A stretch of 64,000 bases of DNA from an uncultured bacterium (GCA_905215525.1 CAJMQJ010000001.1:310001-374000); one strand, 5' to 3'. Shown: positions 45,329 through 53,340, numbered from the stretch's first letter. Notes: generated from the letters alone by a model not told the origin. Translations and numbers: made by a program.

Positions 45329-47311
45329 ATGACCGATAGCATGCAGCAGATGGCGCTCGACACGCTCGGCGCCTATTTTGGCTACACCTCGTTTCGCCCG
45401 GGGCAGGACCGCATGGTCGATGCGATCCTTGCCGGTCGCGATGCGCTGGGCGTTATGCCCACGGGCGCCGGCAAGTCCATTTGCTACCAGGTGCCCGCGC
45501 TCATGCTGCCCGGCATTACCTTTGTGGTGAGTCCGCTGCTGTCGCTTATGGAGGACCAGACCCGCGCGCTGCTCGCGGCGGGTGCGCGCCCCAGTTATCT
45601 CAACTCCAGCCTTACTCCGGCCCAGCAAAACACCGTGCTCAAGCGGGCGCGCGAGGGCCGCTACCAACTTATGTACGTGGCGCCCGAGCGCCTGCTCGAG
45701 CCGCGCTTTTTAGCCTTTGCGCAGGAGGCCGCGGCGGACGGCGGCATTGGCGTGCCGCTCGTGGCCATTGACGAGGCCCACTGCGTGAGCCAATGGGGCC
45801 AGGATTTCCGCCCCGCCTACCTGCAGATTCGTGAGTTCATCGATTCCCTGCCGCAGCGCCCCATCGTGGCGGCCTTTACCGCTACGGCGACTGAGCGTGT
45901 GCGCGCGGACATTCAGCAGATGCTCGGCCTGCAAAATCCCGCGACGGTGGTGACGGGCTTCGATCGCAAGAACCTCTACTTTGGCTGCGAGGAGATGGGC
46001 GACAAGGCCAAGGCAGCCTGGGTGCGCGACTATGTGATTGCGCATTCGGGCGAGAGCGGCATCGTGTATTGCTCGACCCGCAAGACGGTCGATGCGCTGG
46101 CAGGCGAGCTTGCCGAGGCGCTGGGCCCCAGCGGCATTCGCGTTGGCCGCTACCATGCCGGCATGGGCAACGACGCCCGCCGTCAAAGCCAGCGTGCCTT
46201 TATTGACGACGATCTTCAGGTGATGGTTGCCACCAACGCCTTTGGCATGGGCATCGACAAGCCCAACGTTCGCTATGTCATCCATAACAACGTGCCCGAG
46301 AGCATCGAGGCCTACTATCAGGAAGCGGGCCGCGCCGGCCGCGATGGCGACCCGGCCAGCTGTCACCTGCTGTGGAACGGCAACGATTTTCGCATGCGCC
46401 GCTTTCTGATAGACCGCGGCGATGCTGCCGACGAGGCACTCGACGATGAGCAGCGCGCGTGGGCGCTCCAGAACCGCTACCGCCTGCTCAGCCAGATGGA
46501 GGGCTACTGCAATACCACCGGCTGCCTGCGCGAATACATGCTGCGCTACTTTGGCGACGAGGCCGCGGCCGAGCATGCGTCAGCGTCTGGTGCGGGCGGC
46601 GCCGCCACGAACGAGGCCGAGGGCTGCGGCAACTGCAGCAACTGCCTCACGCAGTTCGAGGTCGAGGACGTCACCGATATGGCCCGCGCTGCCGTGCGCT
46701 ATGTGGCCACGCGTCCCATGCGTTTTGGCAAGTCGCTGATCGCCGACGTGCTCCACGGCGGCAACACCGAACGCATTCGCCAGATGCATCTGGACGAGGA
46801 CCGCGGCTACGGTGAGCTGTCGAGCGAATCGGTCGGGCGCATCAAGGACATCATCGGCCAGCTGTGCGGCCGCGGTTATTTGGTCACCTCGCAGGGGCAG
46901 TACCCGGTCGTGGGCCTGGGCCCGCGTGCCGGCGAGGTCGAGGACGAGGCGTTTGCCTTTACCGTTAAGCGTCGCGCGTCCAAGCGCAAGGCCTCGGCCC
47001 GTGCTCGCCGTGCGGTGGATCTGCTGCGCGAGGAGGCCGAGCTGGATCAGCGCCCGCGCGTGGGCGACGATGCCGAGCTGTTCGAGCGCCTGCGTACCCT
47101 GCGCAAGGAGATCTCGACCGAGCTCGAGATGGCGCCGTACATGGTCTTTTCCGACAAGGCCCTGCGCGGCCTGTGCCGCCTGCGCCCGCAAACGCGCGAC
47201 GAGCTTATCCAGGTCAACGGCATCGGCGAGAAAAAGGCCGATGCCTTTGGCGAGCAGTTTATGGCGGCGATTGAAGAGTTTGAGTCCGAGCATGCGCGGG
47301 ATGGAGCGTAA
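45329..47311 (+). CDS. recQ: ATP-dependent DNA helicase RecQ
   Basis: 660 residues. FRPGQDRMVDAIL, Walker A MPTGAGKSICYQVPAL, DEAH (VAIDEAHCVSQWGQDFRP), ATNAFGMGIDKPNVR and QEAGRAGRDG make the helicase core; GYCNTTGCLREYML and CGNCSNC are the zinc-binding cysteines. A winged-helix region and a C-terminal HRDC domain (LRGLCRLRPQTRDEL, NGIGEKKADAFG) follow. A 3'-5' helicase in recombination and replication repair. GGACGTTAGG precedes the ATG. The GntR gene begins 2 nt after its stop. Confidence 0.95.
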   Translation: MTDSMQQMALDTLGAYFGYTSFRPGQDRMVDAILAGRDALGVMPTGAGKSICYQVPALMLPGITFVVSPLLSLMEDQTRALLAAGARPSYLNSSLTPAQQNTVLKRAREGRYQLMYVAPERLLEPRFLAFAQEAAADGGIGVPLVAIDEAHCVSQWGQDFRPAYLQIREFIDSLPQRPIVAAFTATATERVRADIQQMLGLQNPATVVTGFDRKNLYFGCEEMGDKAKAAWVRDYVIAHSGESGIVYCSTRKTVDALAGELAEALGPSGIRVGRYHAGMGNDARRQSQRAFIDDDLQVMVATNAFGMGIDKPNVRYVIHNNVPESIEAYYQEAGRAGRDGDPASCHLLWNGNDFRMRRFLIDRGDAADEALDDEQRAWALQNRYRLLSQMEGYCNTTGCLREYMLRYFGDEAAAEHASASGAGGAATNEAEGCGNCSNCLTQFEVEDVTDMARAAVRYVATRPMRFGKSLIADVLHGGNTERIRQMHLDEDRGYGELSSESVGRIKDIIGQLCGRGYLVTSQGQYPVVGLGPRAGEVEDEAFAFTVKRRASKRKASARARRAVDLLREEAELDQRPRVGDDAELFERLRTLRKEISTELEMAPYMVFSDKALRGLCRLRPQTRDELIQVNGIGEKKADAFGEQFMAAIEEFESEHARDGA

Positions 47312-47313
47312 CG

Positions 47314-48069
47314 ATGGCAACCGACGATAAAACCGACCGCGCTGGCGTATCCGCCGTACCGCTGTACCAGCAGGTCATGGACGACCTGAAGGGCGAGATC
47401 GCACGCGGCGTGTATGCGGCCGGCTCGCGCATTCCTTCCGAGATGGAGCTCGCGAAGTCTTACGGCGTGGGACGCATCACCGTGCGCCGCGCCATCGAGG
47501 AGCTGTCGCGCGCGGGATATCTCAACCGACAGCAGGGGAGGGGCACCTTTGTGTGCGCTCCCAAGCTCAAGCGCAAGATTGTCCAGAAAGGCGACGTCCA
47601 GAGCTTTACTGAGGGTTGTGCCGCCAACGACATGGTGGCCGGAGCGCGTCTGGTGTCGCGTACGGTGGTCGCGGCGACGCGCGAGGATGCGGCGTTCTTT
47701 GGCGTGGAGCCCGGCTGCGAGCTCATCGTGGTCGAGCGCGTGCGCACGGCCGACGGCATCCCCGTCATGCTCGAGAACAACGCCTTTGTGCTGGCCGACC
47801 ATCCCTACCTGCAGACGCTTGCCGACGAGGACCTCGCCGATAACTCGATCTTTGCGCTCGTCGCCGAGCATTCGGGCCGCGCGCCGCTCAAGTCCGACCC
47901 CTGTACCGTGGAGATTGCGCTTGCCGATGCCCAGGCGGCCCCGCTGCTGGAGGTGCCGGTCGGCGAGCCGCTCTTCTATATGGAGGCGTACTTTACCGAT
48001 GCGGACGGGCGGCCCCTGCTGCTCGGGCGTCAAAAGATCGTGGGCTCGCGCTACGTGTTCGACATCTAA
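47314..48069 (+). CDS. GntR/UTRA transcriptional regulator
   Basis: 251 residues: PLYQQVMDDLKGEIARGVY, RIPSEMELAKSYGVGRITV, RRAIEELSRAGYLN form the winged helix, and the UTRA domain covers about 100-245. It starts 2 nt after recQ and is followed by a promoter region with two identical operator-like repeats and then SIS-C. It therefore probably controls SIS-C and is produced by readthrough from recQ or an internal promoter. Confidence 0.88.
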   Translation: MATDDKTDRAGVSAVPLYQQVMDDLKGEIARGVYAAGSRIPSEMELAKSYGVGRITVRRAIEELSRAGYLNRQQGRGTFVCAPKLKRKIVQKGDVQSFTEGCAANDMVAGARLVSRTVVAATREDAAFFGVEPGCELIVVERVRTADGIPVMLENNAFVLADHPYLQTLADEDLADNSIFALVAEHSGRAPLKSDPCTVEIALADAQAAPLLEVPVGEPLFYMEAYFTDADGRPLLLGRQKIVGSRYVFDI

Positions 48070-48078
48070 CGTCCATAG

Positions 48079-48157
48079 ATAGAACAACATAGAACAAATT
48101 TGCTGAAATGACTTCACGGGCACCTGCTTGCATGCTATAAATAGAACAACATAGAAC
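48079..48157 (+). promoter_or_regulatory. Paired ATAGAACAACATAGAAC operators before SIS-C
   Basis: The 17-bp sequence ATAGAACAACATAGAAC occurs exactly at 48079-48095 and 48141-48157. Each is itself built of two ATAGAAC units 10 bp apart. They lie between the GntR gene and SIS-C, and the second copy adjoins a TATAAAT -10-like box (48136-48142). Confidence 0.75.
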
Positions 48158-48213
48158 GACTGCAGGTACGAGCTGCCGTCGTCCAAAGCCGCCACACAAG
48201 GAGGAGCGTCACC

Positions 48214-49182
48214 GTGAACGCACACGATCTGATTCAGGAAATTATCGAGCGCAAGGGTAAGATTGAGAACGTCTTTTGGATCGCCTGCGGCGGTTCGATG
48301 ATCGACTTAATGCCGGCCAACGAGCTACTCAAGCGCGAGGCCACTACGTTTGCCTCGACGGTCTACACCGCGCGCGAGTTTTGCCTGATGGCCCCCAAGA
48401 GCCTGGGGCCGAAGTCGCTCGTCGTCGCCTGCAGCCACAGCGGTAACACGCAGGAGGTCGTCGACGGTTGCGAGATGGCGCTGGCTGCCGGTGCCGAGGT
48501 CGTGACTATGACCGACTATGCGGGTTCCAAGATCGACAACGGCAAGTGGACCACCTGGGTCTATCCGTGGGGCAAGGGCGAGTCGCAGGCCGAGGTCCCG
48601 CAGGGCATTGGCGTGCTAATGGCTGCCGAGCTGCTCGACCAGCAGGAGGGCTACGAGGCGCTCGCCGACATGTATGCCGGCCTTAAGCAGATGGACGCGC
48701 TGCTGCCCGCCGCCCGCGAGAAGGTCAACGCCGAGCTGGGCGATCGCTTTGCCGAGCTCTGCCAGCAGCACAAGTTCTTCTATATCCTGGGCTCCGGCCC
48801 CAACTTTAGCCAGACCTATGCCATGGCCATCTGCTCGCTCATGGAGATGCAGTGGCAGCACTGCTGCTACATCCACTCCGGCGAGTACTTCCACGGCCCG
48901 TTCGAGGCTACCGAGCCCGGCGTGTTCTACTTTGTGCAGCTCGGATCGGGCGAGTGTCGCCCCATGGAGGAGCGCGCGCTGGCGTTCCTCAACACGCACA
49001 CCGACACGATCATGGTGCTCGACGCACTCGAGTACGGCGTGGGCGACGTGCCTGCCAGCGTGCGTTCGTACCTGGAGCCAATCTTCTTCTACGCGATGAG
49101 CTGCGAGCTGCGCGCAGCCCGCGGTAAGGCGTTCGACCACAGCCCCGAGATTCGTCGCTACATGGGCATCGAGCAGTACTAG
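48214..49182 (+). CDS. SIS-domain deglycase-like protein C
   Basis: 322 residues with two SIS domains: FWIACGGSMIDLMPANELL, CSHSGNTQEVVDGCEMA, and Glu211/His227 (LMEMQW then GEYFHGPFE), again with the FraB/FrlB-type spacing. GTG start with AAGGAGGAG upstream. No transporter genes adjoin it, unlike SIS-B and SIS-D; the imported substrate must come from another PTS. Controlled, by position, by the GntR gene at 47314. Confidence 0.87.
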   Translation: MNAHDLIQEIIERKGKIENVFWIACGGSMIDLMPANELLKREATTFASTVYTAREFCLMAPKSLGPKSLVVACSHSGNTQEVVDGCEMALAAGAEVVTMTDYAGSKIDNGKWTTWVYPWGKGESQAEVPQGIGVLMAAELLDQQEGYEALADMYAGLKQMDALLPAAREKVNAELGDRFAELCQQHKFFYILGSGPNFSQTYAMAICSLMEMQWQHCCYIHSGEYFHGPFEATEPGVFYFVQLGSGECRPMEERALAFLNTHTDTIMVLDALEYGVGDVPASVRSYLEPIFFYAMSCELRAARGKAFDHSPEIRRYMGIEQY

Positions 49183-49206
49183 GTACCGGGAATTATCTTT
49201 TTTGAC

Positions 49207-49236
49207 GGGGTCTGCGCTGCGCGCGGGCCCCTTTTT
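49207..49236 (+). terminator. Intrinsic terminator after SIS-C
   Basis: GGGGTCTGCGC (49207-49217) pairs with GCGCGGGCCCC (49221-49231, with wobbles), followed by TTTTT. Confidence 0.7.
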
Positions 49237-49275
49237 GCGTTGTGGCGGCCGGATTCGTGTCTGCGCGAAAACGAA

Positions 49276-49449
49276 GTCTAATACTTTTCCGCGAAGTGAA
49301 CGACCTATTTTGGACCTCCGAAGCATCGACATTTTTTGGCGCCAAAACCGCAGGAAAATCTTAATGAAACCGCAGGAAATGGTTCCCATAAAGTGTCGAT
49401 GCTTCGGGGGCTCATTTTTGCTCGTTCACTTCGCGGAAAAGTATTAGAC
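49276..49449. repeat. Nested inverted-repeat element, 27-bp outer arms
   Basis: Outer arms 49276-49302 (GTCTAATACTTTTCCGCG...) and 49423-49449 are perfect reverse complements. Inner arms CCGAAGCATCGACA (49318-49331) and TGTCGATGCTTCGG (49394-49407) are 14 bp perfect, and AACCGCAGGAAA is directly repeated in the centre (49345-49356, 49368-49379). No protein is encoded. Confidence 0.8.
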
Positions 49450-49477
49450 CTAAATTTGTAAGCGTGTCGTGTGAGCC

Positions 49478-49520
49478 AAAAAGCGGGCCGCGCCGATGGG
49501 TTTCCGGCGCGGCCCGCTTT
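49478..49520 (-). terminator. Intrinsic terminator of the dehydrogenase gene
   Basis: GCGGGCCGCGCC (49483-49494) pairs with GGCGCGGCCCGC (49506-49517). Read on the minus strand it is followed by TTTTT. Confidence 0.85.
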
Positions 49521-49562
49521 ACATGGCGTCCGTATGGGCGAGGTGTCGCGTCAAGCGGCGGC

Positions 49563-50540
49563 CTACTTTGCGTCGTACGCCTCGGCATCCCACCAGTCGA
49601 GCTGGGCGATGTTGTCGCGGATGTGCTGGCAGCTCTTGTGGAAGCCCTCGAGCTCGTACTCGGACAGGTCGAGCGTGTAGACCTCCTCGACGCCCTCGGC
49701 ACCGATCACGCACGGCAGGGAGGTAAAGATGCCTTCCTCGCCATACTGGCCGGTCATAAGCGTAGAGGCCGAAAGCACGGCGTGCTCGTTGTGCAGAACG
49801 GCGGCGCAGACGCGCGCGGCGGAGTTGGCGACGGCGTACTCGGTGCACTGCTTGCCGGCGTAGGTCACATAGCCGCCCTTGCGCGCGAGCTCCTCGACCT
49901 CCATGTGGTCGAAGGCGTACTTGTCGGGGTTCTCGGCCTGAAGCTCGTTGAGGCTCTTGCCGGCGATGGTCGCGGCTTTAAAGGCGGCAAGCTGGCTAAA
50001 GCCGTGCTCGCCGATCATGTAGGCGTCGATGGACTTGGGGCTCACGCCGATCTTCTTGGAGATCTCGGTGCGCAGGCGGGCGGAATCCAGGCCGCAGCCC
50101 GAGCCGATGATCTTCTTGGGATCGTAGCCGGTCAGGTGCCACAGCTCGGTGCACACGACGTCGCAGGGGTTGGAGATGCTCACGAAGATGCCGTCAAAGC
50201 CGGCGTCGACGATGCGCTTGGCAAAGGTGCGCGCGGCGTCGGTGGTAAAGAACAGCTCGCCGTCGCGGCTGCCAGCGGCCAGCGCGACCTTGCCGGCGGC
50301 ATTGACGATGACGTCGCAGCAGGCCAGCTCCTCGTAGTGGTCGTAGCAGTTGACGATCTTGGTGTTGTACGGGACAAACGAAAGGGAGTCGCGCAGGTCC
50401 TGGACCTCGGACGTCACCTTGGCCTCGTTAATATCGCACAGGTACAGCTCGTCGGCAATGCCCTGCATAAGCAGGCTGTTGGCGACATGTGCTCCCACGT
50501 GGCCCTGGCCGACCACACCGATCTTACGCGTCTGGTACAT
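49563..50540 (-). CDS. L-lactate/L-2-hydroxyacid dehydrogenase (LDH family)
   Basis: 325 residues. NAD-binding KIGVVGQGHVGAHVAN at the N-terminus, SISNPCDVV, substrate-binding Arg in GLDSARLR, and the catalytic His in GEHGFSQ are those of the LDH/MDH superfamily. The usual LDH loop around residue 100 (substrate-specificity) reads AAGKVALAAGSRDGEL, and the residue after GEHG is Phe instead of Asp/Asn. This suggests an L-2-hydroxyisocaproate-type or other broad hydroxyacid dehydrogenase rather than plain lactate dehydrogenase. The ATG at 50540 has GGAAGGATACG upstream; longer in-frame starts lack support. Confidence 0.82.
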   Translation of the reverse strand: MYQTRKIGVVGQGHVGAHVANSLLMQGIADELYLCDINEAKVTSEVQDLRDSLSFVPYNTKIVNCYDHYEELACCDVIVNAAGKVALAAGSRDGELFFTTDAARTFAKRIVDAGFDGIFVSISNPCDVVCTELWHLTGYDPKKIIGSGCGLDSARLRTEISKKIGVSPKSIDAYMIGEHGFSQLAAFKAATIAGKSLNELQAENPDKYAFDHMEVEELARKGGYVTYAGKQCTEYAVANSAARVCAAVLHNEHAVLSASTLMTGQYGEEGIFTSLPCVIGAEGVEEVYTLDLSEYELEGFHKSCQHIRDNIAQLDWWDAEAYDAK

Positions 50541-50617
50541 ATACGTATCCTTCCGGCCGAGTTTTTCGCGTCGAACCATTGTAGCGTCCTGTTGCCACTT
50601 TGCTAGACTAAAGTGCC

Positions 50618-50635
50618 GTAGATTTTTGGGACATG
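50618..50635. repeat. GTAGATTTTTGGGACATG repeat, copy 1
   Basis: The 18-nt GTAGATTTTTGGGACATG is repeated on the other strand at 53311-53328. Here it is followed by AATTTCTACTTTT, so it can fold into a weak hairpin with a T tail between the dehydrogenase and metA genes. Confidence 0.55.
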
Positions 50636-50751
50636 CCTTAATTTCTACTTTTGGAGTGATTTGGGCCGCCGACGGCATCGCTGGGCGATGTGCTCGCGCG
50701 GATGGGGTCGCTCGTTGTACCATAGCTGCAACTGACTCGTAAGGAGCATCC

Positions 50752-51678
50752 ATGCCCATTCGCATCCCCGACGCCCTCCCTGCCGCCGCGCAGCTCGAGA
50801 GTGAGAACATCTTTGTCATGACCGAGTACCGCGCGCTGCACCAGGACATCCGTCCGCTGCGCGTGCTCATCCTCAACCTCATGCCCACCAAGATCGCCAC
50901 CGAGACGCAGATCATGCGTAAGCTCTCCAACACGCCGCTGCAGGTGGAGGTGGACCTGCTGCGCACCAAGACGCACGAGGCCACGCACGTGAGCGCCGGC
51001 CACCTGGAGACGTTCTACCGCACGTTCGACGACATCCGCGATATCCACTACGACGGCCTGATCATCACGGGCGCGCCGGTGGAGCAGATGCCGTTCGAGG
51101 AGGTCGACTACTGGCCCGAACTCTGTCAGATTATGGATTGGTCCACCACGCACGTGCACTCTACGCTGCACATTTGCTGGGGCGCGCAGGCGGGGCTCTA
51201 CCATCATTACGGTATTCAGAAGTACGACCTGCCGGCAAAGGCGAGCGGCGTCTTTGAGCATTATCTGGTGAAGCCGCAGAGCCCGCTGGTCCGCGGTTTT
51301 GACGACCGTTTCTATGCTGTGCATTCGCGCAACACCGATGTGCGCCGCGAGGACGTGGAGGCCGAGCCGCAGCTTGAGGTCGTGGCCGTGTCCGACGAGG
51401 TGGGCCTGTACATCGTCAAGTCGACCGACAGTCGCCGCTTCTTTGTATTTGGCCACCCCGAGTACGATACCGACACGCTGCGCCTGGAGTACGAGCGCGA
51501 CGTGAAGCGCGGGCTTGATCCCGAGGTGCCGGCACATTACTTCCCGGGCGACGACCCCACCGCCGAGCCGCGCAACGTCTGGCGCAGCCAGGCTCAGCTG
51601 TTTTACACCAACTGGCTCAACTACTACGTCTACCAGACCACGCCCTACGACCTGGCCCGCGCCGGCGAGGAGCACTAG
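50752..51678 (+). CDS. metA: Homoserine O-acyltransferase MetA, predicted O-acetyltransferase
   Basis: 308 residues. The catalytic cysteine is Cys142 in HICWGAQAG, with MPTKIATETQ near the N-terminus and GHPEYDTDTL near the C-terminus. The acyl-specificity residue 111 is Glu (TGAPVE). In characterised MetA proteins Gly111 goes with succinyl-CoA and Glu111 with acetyl-CoA, so acetyl transfer is predicted. First committed step of methionine synthesis. TAAGGAG precedes the ATG. It stands alone; no other methionine genes are visible. Confidence 0.93.
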   Translation: MPIRIPDALPAAAQLESENIFVMTEYRALHQDIRPLRVLILNLMPTKIATETQIMRKLSNTPLQVEVDLLRTKTHEATHVSAGHLETFYRTFDDIRDIHYDGLIITGAPVEQMPFEEVDYWPELCQIMDWSTTHVHSTLHICWGAQAGLYHHYGIQKYDLPAKASGVFEHYLVKPQSPLVRGFDDRFYAVHSRNTDVRREDVEAEPQLEVVAVSDEVGLYIVKSTDSRRFFVFGHPEYDTDTLRLEYERDVKRGLDPEVPAHYFPGDDPTAEPRNVWRSQAQLFYTNWLNYYVYQTTPYDLARAGEEH

Positions 51679-51720
51679 ACTGCGATGGTACTGCTGTAGC
51701 CGTGGCTGATGTGGCGGCGA

Positions 51721-52317
51721 TTAGGCGCTGATGATGTTGGGCAGCGGCAGGTCGTGGGCATAGGTGGGGACGTGGTTGATGCGTTGTTCGTCAAAGGCGA
51801 TGCCGATGATTTGGCATGCGGGTGAGAGCATGGGCAGGTAGCGGTCGTAGCAACCGCCGCCGTAGCCCAGACGTGCGCCGGTTTGATCGAAGGCCACGAG
51901 CGGCACAACAATCATGTCGAGTGCTTCGGCAGGCACGATGGGGAAGCGGCCGCTGTCGATGTCCGTGGCCGCGAAGGCCCGCGCGGGGTGGGCGATAAAC
52001 GGAGCCGCGAACGCATCGTCGGCGGCAACTGCTCGCATACACATGCGCTGGCCACAAGCTGCGGCATCAATTGCCGAGAGCATGCACGGATAGGCCACGC
52101 GCCAGCCGCGCGCGGCGACCGCAGCGGCAAACGCGGCAGGGTTGACCTCGGAACCCATCGCGGCATAGATGGCAACGGTGTGCGGCACCGCGGCATCCGA
52201 GCGATCCAACAGCTCAACCAGCCGCGTACAGATAACGGCGGACTTTGCCGCACGCACATCCAAATCAAGAGCATCGCGCCGGGAAATCACCGCCCGTCGC
52301 AACTCAGCCTTATCCAT
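51721..52317 (-). CDS. 5-formyltetrahydrofolate cyclo-ligase
   Basis: 198 residues. MDKAELRRAVISRRDAL is the usual start, YAAMGSEVNP and VVPLVAFDQTGARLGYGGGCYDRYL are the ATP/folate motifs. It converts 5-formyl-THF to 5,10-methenyl-THF with ATP. Start at 52317 follows GAGGGAG; an in-frame start at 52344 would add nine residues. The 34-bp repeat arm lies immediately upstream of the gene (52347-52380). Confidence 0.9.
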   Translation of the reverse strand: MDKAELRRAVISRRDALDLDVRAAKSAVICTRLVELLDRSDAAVPHTVAIYAAMGSEVNPAAFAAAVAARGWRVAYPCMLSAIDAAACGQRMCMRAVAADDAFAAPFIAHPARAFAATDIDSGRFPIVPAEALDMIVVPLVAFDQTGARLGYGGGCYDRYLPMLSPACQIIGIAFDEQRINHVPTYAHDLPLPNIISA

Positions 52318-52346
52318 CCCAGCTCCCTCTCCCAAACCTACCAAAA

Positions 52347-52421
52347 AGGGACAGGTTTATTTTGGCAGGTTTTATCTGGGCAAACGTCGAAGCCGCCGCA
52401 AAGGCGCCCTTTGTGGCGGCT
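52347..52421. repeat. 34-bp repeat arm plus hairpin
   Basis: AGGGACAGGTTTATTTTGG... (52347-52380) is identical to the left arm at 34452-34485. It is followed by CAAACG and the stem GAAGCCGCC/GGCGGCTTC, which has the same layout as the element at 34452. The opposite arm is absent; hicB starts its coding frame just beyond. Confidence 0.7.
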
Positions 52422-52438
52422 TCGACTCGACGTTGGCT

Positions 52439-52768
52439 TCACAGCGCCGCAGCGATCGCTTCAGTCACAAACTTATTGAGTGACTCACCCTTCTTTGCCG
52501 CCGCCAGCGCTGCTTGCTTGTGGAGCTCAGAGCCCGTTCTTACGTTGAACGAGCTCTTAAAAGCCCGCTCGGGTTCCTTGCCCTTCTCGGCGCAAAACTC
52601 AAGGTAATCGTCGACGGCGTCGTGGAAGCATTGCTCCACTTCTTCAGCCGTGGAGCCTTCAAATACGATTGCGTCCCTAATGCCGGCGACCATACCTGTT
52701 AGCACATGCTGTTCGGCATCGAACTCGACTGGGGCGAAATAACCCTTGTATGCCAAAACGTTACTCAT
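52439..52768 (-). CDS. hicB: HicB-type antitoxin
   Basis: 109 residues. The N-terminal partial RNase-H-like fold (YKGYFAPVEFDAEQHVLTG, FEGSTAEEVEQCFHDAVDDYL) and C-terminal ribbon-helix-helix part (FNVRTGSELHKQAALAAA) are those of HicB with a PF05534-like DNA-binding tail. GGAGGTAGTC precedes the ATG at 52768. It overlaps hicA by 8 nt. It neutralises HicA and probably represses the operon. Confidence 0.88.
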   Translation of the reverse strand: MSNVLAYKGYFAPVEFDAEQHVLTGMVAGIRDAIVFEGSTAEEVEQCFHDAVDDYLEFCAEKGKEPERAFKSSFNVRTGSELHKQAALAAAKKGESLNKFVTEAIAAAL

Positions 52769-53024
52769 GACTACCTCCGACATCTTGCAGAAAGCGAACG
52801 ATGTTTCGAATGGTCCCCGCTGTCAATTCGTCAGATGGATGAGGCGTGTGCATTACGATCATCCTGCCATCTGATGGCCTGTAGAAGCGAACGCGCGATC
52901 CGGATGTCTTGCCTTTGCTGTCCATTTCAAAGCCATATGAAGCCATAACTTTAAGAAAGTCAGCGAATCTATACGTTGAAGGACAGCTAAGCAGCTGGGC
53001 GATGAGTTTATCGGATCGAGTCAT
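52761..53024 (-). CDS. hicA: HicA-like toxin
   Basis: 87 residues, first gene of the hicAB pair. The fold is the dsRNA-binding-like YcfA/HicA type (DFLKVMASYGFEMD, SGSRVRFYRP, MIVMHTPHPSDEL, AGTIRNIVRFLQDVG). The GSHH histidine of classical HicA is replaced by GSRVRF here, a subgroup pattern seen in other HicA relatives, so mRNA cleavage cannot be assumed. Operator-like palindrome at 53040-53058. Confidence 0.82.
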   Translation of the reverse strand: MTRSDKLIAQLLSCPSTYRFADFLKVMASYGFEMDSKGKTSGSRVRFYRPSDGRMIVMHTPHPSDELTAGTIRNIVRFLQDVGGSHE

Positions 53025-53039
53025 CCCGCCTCACATTCT

Positions 53040-53058
53040 GCAACTATATTCTAGTTGC
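53040..53058 (-). promoter_or_regulatory. Palindromic operator upstream of hicA
   Basis: GCAACTA (53040-53046), TATTC, TAGTTGC (53052-53058): perfect 7-bp inverted repeat, 16 nt upstream of the hicA start. Confidence 0.6.
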
Positions 53059-53182
53059 AATTTCAGTTTGATGCAAGCACCTCTACTATAGAACATGTGT
53101 GCGTATAGAACAAGTGTTCGAATCACAACTGAGGAAGGAGACAGGCACCTTTGTGGTGGTCTGTGCTGTGGAGTGGGCGTCT

Positions 53183-53259
53183 GCGGCGGTTTGTCTCAAT
53201 CTGTAACAGTAACTCGGCAAAATTGGACCTAGATGTTACAGATTGAGACAAACCGCCGC
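53183..53259. repeat. Inverted repeat, 26-bp arms
   Basis: GCGGCGGTTTGTCTCAATCT... (53183-53208) and 53234-53259 are perfect reverse complements. Located between hicA and the M16C peptidase gene; no coding potential. Confidence 0.75.
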
Positions 53260-53293
53260 GGTGGGCTGCGCCGCCCCGCTCAAACCGCAGAAA

Positions 53294-53332
53294 AAAGGTA
53301 GATTTTCAGACATGTCCCAAAAATCTACCTTT
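53294..53332 (-). terminator. Terminator of the M16C peptidase gene and second GTAGATTTTTGGGACATG copy
   Basis: AAAGGTAGATTTT (53294-53306) and AAAATCTACCTTT (53320-53332) form a 13-bp stem; read on the minus strand the second arm is followed by TTTT. The loop strand contains the 18-nt repeat shared with 50618-50635. Confidence 0.7.
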
Positions 53333-53340
53333 GCCGTGCG

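Noticed and set aside
49464..50606. Plus-strand open frame opposite the dehydrogenase
   Set aside because: The minus-strand product has complete LDH-family motifs and an own terminator.
53088..53120. TATAGAACA repeats as part of the SIS-C regulon
   Set aside because: Two short matches lie upstream of no sugar gene and are too degenerate to call operators.
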